DNA of 64,000 nucleotides from Orbilia blumenaviensis. Lineage: Eukaryota > Ascomycota > Orbiliomycetes > Orbiliales > Orbiliaceae. The DNA is taken from positions 3,410,001-3,474,000 of the forward strand of contig JAVHNS010000002.1 in NCBI GenBank assembly GCA_036872755.1, written 5' to 3'. Below, piece after piece: positions 48,181-60,883 of the stretch (positions are counted from its first letter, which is position 1; each line of letters starts with the position of its first letter). A program made the translations under genes and the position numbers. The notes beneath the pieces were generated by a model. That model did no database searches and was not told the origin of the DNA. It saw only the letters and a list, made by a program, of their open reading frames with translations.

Positions 48181-50668
48181 ATGTCACATCCCACGGAGAC
48201 AGACTCGGCCGATAAGCATGTCGACAAACACGCTGATGGCCACAAAGTGAACCGAAATTCGAGATTCGAGAAGACGTTATCGACATCGCTAAGCAGGTTA
48301 ATGAGTAAAAAAGATACCAACAAAAGGGCTTCTTTGATCGATAAACAAGCTGTGAGTTCTGTGGTGATATTGGTGGGAGGGAACAGTGTGCATGTGATTG
48401 ATTGCTAACAACGCCCACAGCCTCGGTTCTCAGGGGACTTATATTGCACAGGTGGAGAGGAAAAGCTCAAGAAACCTTCTAGGGAAGAGTCTTTTCACGT
48501 AAGTCGGCCCTGGTGTACGGTGTACTTTCCTCTACACGTCAATCCGCAACGCTAACATCTGCCCATTTGCCCATTTGCGCGTTAACTAGATATCCCACAT
48601 CTCCCAAAAGCTGACCAACCTTGGAATCCCACCAAACGAAGATAGGATATTACGTATCCTAAGAGGAGGTTATGCCAGCGGTAGTGCAAACAATGCCCTG
48701 GACCTTTACAGATTATGGGAGGATGCATCGGCCGGAATAATCAAGGAGTGGTCAGCAGATGTCCACTTGAAGGGAGCCGAGAACAATGGCAAGGTCACAT
48801 GCTATCTCGACTCTCTATTATTTGCCCTTTACGCTCATCTAGATTCATTTGAGGTTGGTTTTATCCCCTTAAATTGAATATATCTGATACCTTATGGACT
48901 TAAATTCATGTGTAATGGCTAACATACGGCTCTCAAGGCCATGCTGTACAATGTTTTCGATGACGACAAGCGCAAAAAGTTGTCATCGTTGCTTAGGCTA
49001 TTTGTCAACATGCTTCGATCTGGGAAGCTTATCACGGCTGACTTGGTGAGCTATGGATATCAACGTTGCCTGCATGATTTCAGCAATTTGCTAACCGATT
49101 CGCAGATCCAAGAGATTCAGAACTCTTTAGCCGAATGTGGATGGAAGGAAGCAGCACTGAAGCAGCAACAAGATGCCTCAGAAGCCTTCACTTTCATCGC
49201 AGAGACGTTGGAGATGCCTTTATTAACACTCAAGATGGATATCGCTCATGGGGGCCTCGATATTCCCGATGACGACCATAAGTTCATTAACGAGAGGTTA
49301 CTAAACGTTGCAATTCCATCTGAATCTGGAACCGCAGGCCCGATCACACTTGAGAGATGTTTGGAAGAGTATTTCAACAACCGAGTAGATGTGCAGCGAA
49401 AGCTAGAACAACGGGCGGGATCGGCTACAGCAGAGCAATCTGGGGACCAAACTATCGACTCACTTCTCCTAGACGAAAAGGCACCCTTGAAGGGCTCCCA
49501 TGTCGAATACGCGGACCTGGGCTCGGCGCCTGTAACCCCTATAACCCCATTAAGTCCGAAGCCTCTCGAGCGTAAAGGCTCTCTGCTCCGAACCATCGAC
49601 GGAACTGGTAAACACGGTCTGCCTAAGCAGAGACGGCGGTCCCAGTCCGTGCGCAAGGAAATAACGATTCCAGCCTGGCAATTTTTCAATTTACTACCCT
49701 TTTACACCGATTGCGCGTCGACAAATGATAAAGAGCGGTCGGCCACGAAAGCGACGTTCGCCAATCATTTTTCGTCTAAGAGACCGATAATTGGGTTGTG
49801 TTTGAAACGTTATACTTGGTCTGCCGCTGGAACGCCCATCCGAAACGGGGTTGATATCAAGATACCTACTGAAATTGAGTTGCCACATTTCGTAGGTGAC
49901 GACGACATGGAGGATTCAGGGAATTTTAGGCTGTTATTGCAAAGTGCAGTTTGCCATCGAGGAACTACCACTAACTCTGGTCACTATATCTCGTTGGTAC
50001 GCATGGAGGACGACAAATGGGTCAGATTCGACGACCTTGCGAAGGAGCGGATTGTTGAGGTGGATAGAACCAAAGCCTTCGCCGAAGAATCACCATATCT
50101 CCTATTCTATCAGGTTCAGGCCATGGAAGGACCACCGCCATACGAGGAAGTTGATAGTAGCAGATCTTCACAAGAGGAATCCCGTGGGTTGCCGACATTT
50201 GATTATAGTGTTGCTGAGGGACAAGACGGATACAATTCTTCGGCATCCTCTTCCCCCGTTCAGCAGCCACAACCTAGCGAGGAATCACTAATCCTTAAGG
50301 GACGATATTCACTTGATGCGAAATCTAAGGAGTCACTGCGGCCGTCCTCGAGACCCGAACGCAGGAGTGTGGACATGAAACCGGATGAGGCAAAATCTCG
50401 CTCACTAAGCCGGAGCACTGATAATCGACTATCATTCGCCGGGTTGACCCGACTCGCTGTTAGAATGAGTAGAGATGGCAAAGACGATGGCTCGACCAAT
50501 GGAAATATCAGCGGCGCTAGTTCAGTTGATGGTGAATCGCACAACGGTGATAAGGATCGGGAAGGAAAGCTGAAAAAGGATAAGGGCAAGGAGGCCTTGA
50601 AGAAAGAGAGGCGAAAGTCAAGGAGACGCGAGCCTGGTGAAGATGATAAAGAGTGTGTGATCCAGTAG
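48181..50668 (+). CDS. Ubiquitin-specific protease (USP, peptidase C19)
   Basis: This is a deubiquitinase of the USP family. Exons are 48181-48351, 48421-48498, 48590-48853 and 48938-50668 (2244 nt, 747 residues). The Cys box reads NNGKVTCYLDSLLFALY with the nucleophile at residue 154; CYLDS resembles the Cys box of animal CYLD. The His box TNSGHYISLV places the catalytic histidine at residue 520. Between them lies the expected KRPIIGLCLKRYTW block of the fingers/palm. After W-x-R-F-DD and an SPYLLFYQ block the fold ends near residue 560. About 185 residues of Ser/Lys/Arg-rich disordered tail follow. The N-terminal 60 residues are charged and disordered. The C-terminus ends in CVIQ, which fits a CaaX prenylation box; this is an inference from four residues only. 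The substrate is unknown. Confidence 0.87.
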
Positions 50669-52223
50669 TACTGGGTTGCAGTGTCTACTGTCGCCAAATT
50701 TGCTAGGAGGCTTCCCCCACACAGCCGAAAGGATACATCCGATAAAGTGGATGAACCGTAATGGCCACCAGGTGACGATGTTCATTGATTACATCGCATG
50801 TTGACTTCACGAACATTTTCCTCTTCCCTTTTGTTTTCTTTTGTTTTCTTTTTTCTTTTCTGTGCAGATGAGCAGGCCTTTAATTTTTACCCTTTCCCCA
50901 TGGATATCTTCCCCTCATCACCCTTTTGCATACTCTGCATTCATTTCGTTCGGTTGTCAGTTAGCTTTGTTCTCCCCCTTTCGCTTTTTCTTTAGTTTAT
51001 TTCCTTTCGGACCTACGTCTTGCATTGTACTGGCATGTTGGCTTCTTTTAGTGAGGGGTCACTTCTGGTCTTTCTCTGTTTATGGTAATGGGTTCCTTTT
51101 TTTCTTTCTTCAGTCCGTCCATATCGAAATACCATATACCCTGTGTGTTTTGCTACTCTCACGTCTTGGTTTTTTTTTTCTTCTTCTTCTTTTTCTTTTT
51201 TTCTTCTTACTTCTTCCCTCTTCGTTATTCATTCTTGATACGATTTTTAAGTCTTCCATATTTGCATCGTTCCCATGGCGTTCCGGCATGCATGTTATGT
51301 CCTTTCTTTCTACCCCGTTCTCTACCTTCAACCCTCGGGACCCCGCTTCATGTCTGTCTGGCGGAAAGCGCATTTTTCATTCGGTCCTTGCACTACTTAC
51401 TGTTTTTCTTCTTCTTTGTTTCCCCCTTTATACTACATGCTAATTTGTTTATTGGAATGGGTTACCGGGGTTTTTTTTTTAATACATCACGGCGGGAATG
51501 AATCATTGTAGACGGCGGGGCATTATCATACGGTCAAACCAAAAAAAAGTCCTGTTAACTAAAAGCTACTACATACCTAGGTAATTATCAAGTTTTGCCA
51601 AAAAAAAAAACATTTGTTCCATGCAAAACTAGGAACTTTCAATTAACCAATCCTCCCTCCCTCTCGAGATCTCTAGCTCCCCACTCTCTATGAATCGTGA
51701 TGTTGTTTCGTCTACTACTACTAGGGAATAAATGGAAGGGGAAAAAAAAAGGTTACTATGAACAATCGTGAAAATTGTTTGGGAATGCTATGTACGTGAA
51801 AGACAAGTATATGCTTGATGCATTAAAAAAAAAAAAAAAAAAAAAAAAAAACGGAGAGGGTCGCAAGACAGTGGAAAGAATCACCACATCATATCGGCGC
51901 CATAGATGAAACGTCTGGAAAGAAGCCTGGGGGGTTACGTCGTCTGTTTTTGTCTTTATGGAGGTGCATTTAAAAATAGAAAAAACTAGCGGCAAGCATC
52001 AATTGAAAAGAAGCAAGAAGTGAAGACGATGGTGATTAAAGTGAATATAATATTTCGTTTTTTTTTTTAGCCAAAAAAAACAAAAAAAGGAATTTGGCTC
52101 AGTGTATGTCCCTATTTCCCCCCCTCTATTTTGCATAAAACACCCCGTGAATGCTCGCTAAACTGTAGCTTTCCACCCCTTTTATGCCCCAGATTTGTTG
52201 TTTTTTCCTCTTTACGTCTTTTG
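50669..52223. other. Convergent 3' intergenic region, USP/BAR protein
   Basis: Mostly T-rich or C/T-rich sequence after the USP stop, then A runs. Open frames of up to 200 codons at 50841-51443 arise from the T-rich bias (Phe/Leu/Ser-only translation) and are not genes. An A27 run lies at 51825-51851. Confidence 0.55.
51825..51851. repeat. A27 homopolymer
   Basis: Twenty-seven consecutive A residues in the intergenic region between USP and the BAR protein. Confidence 0.85.
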
Positions 52224-53827
52224 TTACTCATTGATACTCAAGCTAGACAGTCCAGCCCTCTTGACTGGCGGAGGAGGTGGTGGGGGTTTCTTCCCAGACA
52301 CGCTTCTCGACGCTGGTGGTGGAGGCGGTACGATCTTCCTTACCCCGCTGCTACCACTCAAACTCTGCGAGCTCGCGTTCCTAGACAACGGTCTCGAGAG
52401 GGGCCGCGATTCGGGGCTTGGATGTTCAACCGGTGATGGATCTTCGCTGTGGGCGTTATAGCTCGGTGTTCGAGTAATCACAGGCCGTAATCCGCCCCTA
52501 CCCGCCGGTAGAGGTGGAGGAATCGGTTCCGTAACCGTTCTCAACATCCTTGTCGGGGCAGGTGTCGAAGACTCCACACTGCTAGTGCGAGAGAGTGCTT
52601 CACCGCCAATCTTCCATGACGAGGCGCGAGAATGGAGTTCTGGGGTTCGACGGCCATTGGAGTCTCGGTCTGAGAATGTGGATGCGTGGGTTGCTGAGAC
52701 GCCGCGGGATTTGATGCTTGGTCGTTCGGGGAGGGGTGGTTGTGGTTCTTCTTCGTATTCTTGTGGGGATTCTTTAGTGCTGAAGCCGTTGGAGAAGGAA
52801 TGTGCGGTGTTGGAGCGGGAGCGGTTGCGGTCCTTCGTTTTCTTGGTTCTGCAGCAGGGGTTTGGTTAGCTTGGTGGTCAGGGGATAGCTAGTGGATGTC
52901 TGGTAGCTAGCTCAACGTACTGCACAGGCCATTGTTCCCTCACTCTTAGCAGGAGGTTCCTGCATTTCTCGTAGTAATCAAGCTCAGCATCGAGGAAAGC
53001 GCCAAGTTCCATGAGAGTTTCCTGTTCGCCATCTCGGATATCGTTCATCCGTCGCAAGACTTCATCGCTCAATTCCTCGTACTTGATTCGCTGGGACCGT
53101 AATTCGTCTTCCAGTCTGAAATCTTCCTTCTTTTGCTTCTGCATCTTAGATTGCGCGGTATCGTACGCTAACCGTCTGGATTCTAGCTTCCTCCTTGCAG
53201 CCTAACCGGTTCACAGAAAATCTATTAGCCACCCTGCGATGTCACACCACCAAAACACCACCACCACCAATACTACCACCACCAGTCAAACAAAAAAAAG
53301 AGATGGAGAGAAACATAAGGTACACACCTGATACTCCTTCATATGGGTCAAATCTCTCTCCAAGCCGAGCAGCCAATTATCATTGATGTTCTGTACGTAA
53401 GTCTCCTGCACACGGGCGATGCTCTCGTGCGCTCTTCCAAAGTTCGCCAGGCACTGGCCGTACAACGAGTCCTGTTCAAACTCCTCGCCGTGCATAACCA
53501 TTGACTGTCCGACTATATCGACCGGGATCATCTTCTCACGGTCGTCGCCTTCGCGACGCTTAGAGAGTGACTTGATGTAGATGTTTGCAGAGGAGTGAAG
53601 CTTTTCCATGCCTGTGACATAGTAGAAGGGACAACCGTTAGCAATCATTCGTCGTTGTAGTGGACAGGAGGCAAAAAAAGGGGGAGAGGGCGAAGAGAGT
53701 ATTTACCTTCATGTCGCATCTGCATTTCCATTTCCATTGATTTGAACTCATCAGTCGCAGAGGTCTTGCTGTCGTTTCCCATCTTCTCCTTGCTCCATTG
53801 GAGCACTCGGTCGAATTTCTTATTCAT
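52224..53827 (-). CDS. BAR-domain protein (Gvp36-like) with proline-rich tail
   Basis: BAR proteins bind and bend membranes in endocytosis and vesicle traffic; this one resembles filamentous-fungal Gvp36/endophilin-like proteins. Exons are 53827-53707, 53611-53328, 53201-52921 and 52848-52224 (1311 nt, 436 residues). The N-terminus (MNKKFDRVLQWSKEKMG) and the RHEGMEKLHSS block are typical. Three long helices follow, with KEYQAARRKLESRRLAYD at the exon 2/3 junction and a charged coiled coil up to EQWPVQ near residue 230. The last 200 residues are disordered, with Arg/Ser-rich, EYEEEPQPPLP and PPPPPPPVKR stretches that could bind SH3 domains. No SH3 domain of its own is seen. Confidence 0.85.
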
Positions 53828-54596
53828 TTTCGGTAGGTGTACCGTCGATGCCGACGAGATAGACCTTCAGGAAAGGAATGATATTTTTTTCCGGTGTAGT
53901 TGGAATAGTAAGTAATTATGTAATTTCGCGACGCAAAAAAATATATGGCCGACTTTGAATAATAATAATAATGATGACAATACCCAATTGGTATCAATAT
54001 AAAGAAGAAAGATAAAGAAATGAGTGGAAAGGCGGATAACGAATGTTTAACTGAAGGGGGAAAAGAGAAGAAGGGTAACGAAAATGGAGGGTTAGGTCTT
54101 CGTGGTGAGGTTTGACAGGGTTATTAAGTACGTCGAGGGGCAAGACAGGTCGCGAGTTAGGTCGGTCAGTTTACCCAAGTCCTGAGCTACGTAGCATGCA
54201 TGCATGTACTGATCTTTGACTAGTTAGCTGGCTCGTCCCCTGGATCGATGAGTTTGTTTGCTTCTTCGGTCGAGACGAAAGAGACTCCGAACGAGGGGGA
54301 ATGGTTTGGAGATTGGAGGGTGGTCGGAGGGCGGTGCTAAAGATAGCTGGGGTGAGTGGATCTTGGGGGCAGATCGCTTGTCGGAAATTGGAGGCAAGGG
54401 AAACCAAGCTAAACAGCAGCAACAACGTAAGTGTTGATGGCGAAGCTCGAAGGGCTTGAAGCTATGATCGGTAAACAGGGAACGGAAGCAGGTAGAAGAT
54501 CGATCTTTAAGTTAAGTTAAGACGTAAATTGCGAAGGGAGCAAGAAGGCGGGAGGATCGGAAATGTGATGATGATGTATTATATTGTAGTGTATTT

Positions 54597-54619
54597 TGGT
54601 TGGTTGGTTGGTTGGTTGG
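54597..54619. repeat. (TTGG)n microsatellite
   Basis: Five to six TTGG units. A shorter run of the same unit occurs near 56237-56251. Confidence 0.75.
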
Positions 54620-54766
54620 AAAGGCTGTTTGAGGTTGTTGGCGGTGGTATGAAGGTAAATGTAGTATGTATGTAAGTACGTATATTATGGCCAGGCCAGA
54701 CCAGCCCAGGGGGTCGAGGATTCCGCTGGGCAGCTGCTTTCTGCAGAGCTAACTAAGCTTTCGAGA

Positions 54767-54788
54767 TATGTATGTATGTATGTATGTA
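54767..54788. repeat. (TATG)n microsatellite
   Basis: Five and a half TATG units, followed by further TATGTA-rich sequence to about 54840. Confidence 0.8.
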
Positions 54789-57092
54789 CGCCGTACGCAC
54801 ATATGTAGTATGTGTGTTTGTATGTAGTATGTATGAGGTATTGGCTCCAGGGGGCCGGGGTGTGAATGTCACCAGCGGGATCGAATTCGAAACCAGTGCA
54901 GTCAATGCACGTACGTATCGTAATGTAGTACCTAAATACCTATGTAGGTATATTGTACTTAGGGACTTAGGGATGTGGTATGAAGCTATTTCTAGGAAGG
55001 CGGGCGATTCGACTATGTTAGCTTTGACCTGTCAGGAGAACGTAGTACACTACTAGCCAGTAACAGTTTGCACGTCGAAGCTAGTGAGCTAGTCAGAAGC
55101 TAGGAGCTGGCAGGTAAACAGTGCAGTCGTGCGCGTGTGCCCGGAACCACCAGGAAAAGAGAGGACAGGAATGTTTTGGCAGAAAGGCAAGTAATTAATA
55201 TCAATCAATACTGCTGACAACTGAAATTTGTCGCCCGCCAGCCGCTGATATGTAATATTGATACTAAGTAGTAGTGCCTGTAGACTGAAGATGTAGAAGT
55301 ATGTACGGCTGATGATATCGATGTTGATGACAATAGTAATGATGATGACGATGATGCTGCTGCTTGAATCGAAGGAACAAAAAGGATGCACCCCGGACTG
55401 GACTGTAATTCTTACCTAAGAAGCGGAGAGAGCGCTGAGAATAGAAATATATACCGATGCACCCAGACTAACCAGTAATATCTATCGACCGGGACGGCAT
55501 ACGACGGTGTCTCGGTCGCCGTGATTCAGATAGGTAATTACTCAGTACTTATATAGTAAAGTAAGTACTTGAGTAGTAATGAAAACGAAGGTAGTAAGTA
55601 AAAAAAGTCAAACTGTGGTCAGTATATAAGCAAAGTCAAGTACTTTTAAGTACTGCCAGTACCTATTACTAAGACAGTTGCTTGAAAATAGAATCGAATG
55701 ATATATATCTGGCGTGCAGATACTTGGAAGAATAAAAGGAAAAAAAAGAACGGATTAGAAGTTCAGATTTATTTTGTTTGAATCCGGACCAGGACAGGGC
55801 GGGCGACCGTCGTCATATATACCACCACCCAAGATAACCTATAGTAGCCGACCAACCGGAAAGCTGGTACGTGAACTTCAAGTCAGTCCGTATGTATGTG
55901 CTGCGGTCGTTATCCCCAGGCTCCTATCCGACTATTAGATCGGGGGGGCAAGTATATACTTCATGCACGAGCCTGAAACGAGATGTTTCCCTTGTGCTGT
56001 CTTGTGCGCAAGTTTTTTTGCATATGCAGAATGCACTCTGTACGGTCTGCGTGCTTTGGTACTAGCCGCCGTAGGTTAATCTTGCCGTGGATTCGATGGT
56101 TATAAATATAGTACTGGTTATCCGTCTCTCCTTCTTTTTTTTTCTTCTTTTCCTTTTCCTTTTTTTTTTTTTTGTTTCTTTGGTTATAATTCTCCTTTAT
56201 GTATCTTTCTCTTTAGACAGAAAGAACAGGAAGAAAGTTGGTTGGTTGGTTGGGACGTATTAATGGCAGCAACCAAGCTTAGCTTTTTCGGCTCTGATCT
56301 GGTTTGTTCGACGCTGTTACAGCTTTGGCGTCAGAGATCCGTTTGACAGGCGGTGCGTGGGTTAACTATATACATGGGATGGCTTGCAGTGATGCCATTG
56401 GCAGCCAGCCAGGGGAAGGTTACCAGTATTATAGTATCCTACCCATGGCTAGTCTGGATCCGAAGGTAGTTCAACTGGTTGGCACTTACTGGTCAGGAAC
56501 CGTCCGGAGCCGTTGTGTCACTAAGCTTCCGTTTCTTAAACCCCCTCCTGATTAGGTACCTAGTATACGGGCAAGGCACCTGGTATGTAATATATCGAGG
56601 ACGAGTATAAAAGCAGATATATTGAATTATTGATATCGATCGATTAAAGATGCGATTGCAAATAAGAGAGTTGACCGTTGATTGGCGAGGATTCGACTCG
56701 CTTGGGATCAAGTGGAGAGAGACAGCTCCAATTGCGACGGACTGAGATGGTTAATCACATCGCATCAAGCTTAGTCAAGTCAGGTCAAGTCAGATCAAGT
56801 AGATGTAAAGTTAAGGGGCTAAAAACAAAAACTGGCTAACGACGGTCCGTCTTCTCAAAAGAAAAAAAAGAGTATCTCATTCTGCAAGGCAGTTGAAACT
56901 TTCTGGGAACGGTTGCTGAAAGGTAGCTCTTGTCGACTTGCCTGATTGGATTTCCGCCGTGGCAAAGCTGCAGGACTTGGTTCCCGATATATCATCAATC
57001 CGAGAAGGTACGGTATGTATACTCGTATACTCATACCTGCAAAACCGATGGATAGATAGATGCATGGGTGGACGAACAGTGCAGTGTAGGTG

Positions 57093-57116
57093 GGTACCTA
57101 GGTAGGTACCTAGGTA
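57093..57116. repeat. GGTACCTAGGTA tandem duplication
   Basis: Two perfect 12-bp units in direct tandem. Each unit contains the palindromes GGTACC and CCTAGG. The same AGGTA/TACCT vocabulary recurs near 12390 and 54940. Confidence 0.85.
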
Positions 57117-58429
57117 TGTGCTGGGTGCCGGACTGTTGGGAATATGCACAAGTCAATTGTATTAATATCCTCAACCTTGATCGCGCCCGTCCCATGGATG
57201 TATGTAGAGCCCATACTACTGGAAGGAGATACCTCTACCCCTTGACTTCTTACTTGCAATTGCCTCTCTTAATCGCCTGTACGATCATAATACAGCCTAT
57301 TCAATTCCTTACTTCATGAATTAATCACACACACACCAGTACTGTGAATCCCAACTTCCAGCTCGCATTCGCATTTCAAGTGACTGAATTGTGTATACGT
57401 ATGAACACTGGTCGACTTCGGTAGACGGAACGACCGACCAGTTATTCCGAACAGCTGTCTTTGACAGGGTTATCGTCCCCACACTCTCCTGTCAAGCTCA
57501 CCCTCAAGAAAACGCCACATGCACCTGTGCAGCTACCGGCGCAGGGTTTGTATGGTCTACAGGCAATATAAACTTCTTCCATTCTCTATCCTTCCTCTTC
57601 TTTTCCTTCTTTGCCTTCTGGCTGTTTCCCCCTCGGCTAAATTACTTAGCTATAGTTCAAAATTTATTCGAGCGCGGGCTTAAATCCACATAAAAATAAT
57701 AAAAAAAAAAGATTCGGAAACCGGTTGTCGATGCCTGGCCTTGTATATCACTCACAAAGGTAAGTGCTTGAATAAGTACTTTGATATCTTTGTAGGCACA
57801 CAAATCTGGGCCCTGCCAGCTGCCCGAAGGAATATTGGGAATTCGTTCCAGTTGGCGTTGAGGTTGGGTGGTTGTCACCTTACGGGGCTATGTCAATTAG
57901 TAGCTTCCCCTCAAGCCTCACGCTGGTTGTTTTTCTTTCCCCCCGCAACATTCAAACCAGCCGACGCGCCTGCGGGGTTTGAGGGTTTTTGGCACTTGTG
58001 AATTTCACTCTTCGGACCTCATATGCATATGACCTGTCAAGGAAATCAACAACGGGAAAAAGCATGGCACAAAAAATTGACCCTCTAATTCATGTATTCC
58101 ATCATATAAAACAAAAGAAAGAAGGGGAAAAAAAAATTAAACACCTCCTGATTCCAGACGCCCGCTCTATTTATGACATAAAAGAGAAGAGAACAATAAG
58201 AGGTGTAAGACGTAGTCGCAGCCCACCATCCAGTAAATCGCTTTTGTGAACAGGATCAAGCAAACGCAGAGAGAGAAAAACAAGTAAGGAGTCGACAGCC
58301 TTCGCTTGCGATACAAGACAAAATGATATTCGCATCCACGTCATAGGAGCAACATTAAGAGTAAACGATCATGATAAGAATCAGTCGCCGCTCGATATCT
58401 TTGAAGAGGAAAAAAACACCCCCATTCAT

Positions 58430-59902
58430 TTACTGTCCGATGCTTGAAGCTGGCGACGAGTTCGACCCTTTGCCGGAGAGGAAATTAACCACAACGTGCT
58501 CGGGTGCGGGTGTGCTCGTCGCATTAGCAGAAATCTTTGGTGAATCACCTGCCATCTTGACTGTCTCTTGAATAGGACTCGTAGGAACTAAATCAACATC
58601 CCCGTCGTCGATGTCTTCCGTCGTATCGATATCCATTGCGCCATCGTCTTGCCTGGCAGGGCGTGGGGCTGGTAGGTCGTGTGCCTGCTCCATCTCCTTC
58701 CCTTTCTCGCCAATAGATGCACCCGACTTCATATCATCTTCATCCTTGCAAATCTTTAAAACTCCCCTGCTCTCTAGCTTTTCGAATTTCAAAATCGCCA
58801 ATAGACTCTTCCCGCTCCTGTCAAAATCCTCGTCTGTAGCATCGCTCAGGTCGTCGTCGTCCATCTCCTCGACAGGCTCGTCACGGTAATCATCCTCGTC
58901 GTCGCCCTCGTTATTATCGCTCTGGCTCTCCTCCCCTCCAAATGCATCGGCTTCGTATTCTTCCCTGTCTCTCTTCAACGAAATCCTTCCAGAGCGGCGT
59001 GCGCTGCCCCCGCTGTCGCTACCAGCGTATGGAGTGCTTGTCTCTCCGGCATTCTCGTTCGTGAAACCATACTGGTTAGTTCGTCGGGTGACTCTCCCTG
59101 ATCCAGTGACATACGGTTCGTTCGTCGAGGGCGAAACTCGTCTGCTAGCGCGAGTCGCTCGGCCAGATGTATACCCGCCTTCTTCGTCGCTGTCAAATGT
59201 GTACTTTGCCTTGTTCCCACGAGTTCTTCCTTCATACAACGAGACCCCAGGGTTTGAAAAGGCTGCCTTCCTGGCGCTGCGGTATTCACGACGTTTGCGC
59301 TTCTGTTTTATGACGTCCTCGTTAACCTCTGAATCCACAATATACATATATTTGAGATTCGGAGACCGAATATATCCTTACCTGCTCCCCTTCCTCGAAT
59401 CGCGGTATCGCCGCCAAGATCCTCCCATGCAGCTCCTTCGCATTCTTCGACCCCTCTTGGGCCAACCTGTCCGCCAGATCTCTGAGCTCCTCGATGGTTC
59501 CGGCCACTGCAATCCAAGTAGCATTTCTGTATCCAGGGCTGATATGCTCCTGATATACTCTAAAATAGGTATCATCTATCCTCACTTCATTAGCCTTCCT
59601 CCTCCTCCCCAAAAAGAGGCCCTATGAAACCTCCAAAAGGGCAAATTCCAATTGCTTTCATATGCATACCTTTCCCCTCGATAAGATAATACTTGTTCTT
59701 CTCTCTATCCATGCCCCAGCACGGAACTGCCAACGCTATGTTGGAATCATCCGACTTTCTCCCCGGCTTGTACACCTCCTTCAGGATGTCCCCAACCGCT
59801 TTTGAGTGCCTCAGCACCCAAAGGATGAGCGTTTGTAACATCACCAACTAGAATATCCAGTCAGTACGAGATAATTCTCCGCAACACATATCTACTTGAC
59901 TC

Positions 59903-59942
<40 letters not shown>

Positions 59943-60883
59943 TGTTTTACGAGAAGAAAAAAAAAACAAAAGAGAGGCGTATAGAGGAGGAGAGGGGGAG
60001 GCATACCCGCTCGTCAACCGACATCTGGTTGAACGTCTTCCCGCCTTCCAGAGGATTCCTGCCCTCCCATTCTGGGGGAGCTTCCTCGATATAGTTTGTA
60101 ACCGCTTCTTCAAGAGCACGGCCATAGTGCCCTTTTCTATAATTTTAAGAAAAAGAGAAATAAAAGTTGTTAGCACGCACGCTCTTATCCCTTAATCTTT
60201 AAAACCCTCTACACGCTCTGAACCCTCATACGCTCCTTTGATACCGCAACAAAAACACACACAACGTTTGACTTCCCCCGTCCAAAATCAAAATGGCAAA
60301 AAACAAACAAGTTTTATGTTACAAGAGGCTTAAACCACGACTTAAAAAATTCCCCGAAAAAGGAATCACGGGTCCGGAAAAAAAAAAAAACAACGGGGAA
60401 GATGAGCAACATTTTTTTCTCACTCTTCCTCGAGGAAAGAAAAAAGTGGAGTTTTGTAAAAGGTAAAAAAAAAAAGAGAGAGAGATGAAGAGTTGAAACT
60501 TACTCCACGGGCTTCGTACGGTTCAACGCCAGACCAAGTAACTTGCACAGAAGTGCTTCGATCTGGTCAGAGATCGGTGTCTCTGCAACCCCGGCCTCAA
60601 TGTCTTGGGGTCCCAAATTAGGAACACCCCGAAAGACCTGGTTGAACTTCGCCTGGAAAGAGACGATGAACGCATAGCGCGGGTTGTCAGCGGGGAGGGG
60701 ATCTCGGGGGTCGATGACCTTGCGCCGTTTGTTTGGCGGTGGCGATGCCTCTTGCGAGGATCGCGAGGGTTTGCCGTCTGGGCTATTGGTCGTGACGGTT
60801 GACTTGCTGGGTTGGCCGAACTCCAGCTCAGGATCCGAGAGATCCTGGACCGACGACAGCGGAGAGCTCGAACGCGAGCTCAT
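58430..60883 (-). CDS. WHIM-domain chromatin-associated protein
   Basis: WHIM motifs occur with DDT domains in partner subunits of ISWI-type chromatin remodellers; filamentous fungi have one stand-alone protein of this kind. Exons are 60883-60504, 60136-60007, 59847-59670, 59575-59382 and 59326-58430 (1779 nt, 592 residues). The N-terminus is Ser/Pro-rich with a PNKRRKVIDPRDPLP stretch that could be a nuclear signal. The folded part starts near residue 60 (DNPRYAFIVSFQAKF) and includes the WHIM1-like MSVDERLSLLVMLQTLILWVL and then CWGMDREKNKYYLIEGKDDTYFRVY, a WHIM2-like block joined exactly across intron 3. The last 300 residues are highly charged and disordered. Intron 2 contains a T12A26 run. 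The final acceptor (cagag, 59327-59328) was chosen for phase; a one-codon uncertainty remains. Confidence 0.8.
59904..59941. repeat. T12A26 run inside a WHIM-gene intron
   Basis: Twelve T followed by twenty-six A lie in intron 2 (59848-60006) of the minus-strand gene. The transcript would carry U26A12, able to fold on itself. Confidence 0.85.

Larger units (their letters stand above)
53828..58429. other. Large gene-poor spacer with simple repeats
   Basis: This 4.6-kb stretch holds the promoter of the BAR gene and the 3' region of the WHIM gene. It contains (TTGG)n near 54597-54619, (TATG)n at 54767-54788, many AGTACTT/TACCTA-type motifs (54930-54970, 55540-55680) and a 12-bp tandem at 57093-57116. 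Short open frames show no gene character. Confidence 0.5.

Noticed and set aside
50841..51443. 200-codon plus-strand frame downstream of the USP gene
   Set aside because: Translation is almost only Phe, Leu, Ser and Pro and reflects a T-rich/C-rich tract in the 3' region.
59896..60195. Plus-strand frame with a long poly-lysine start
   Set aside because: Arises from the A26 run and the reverse of a WHIM-gene exon.
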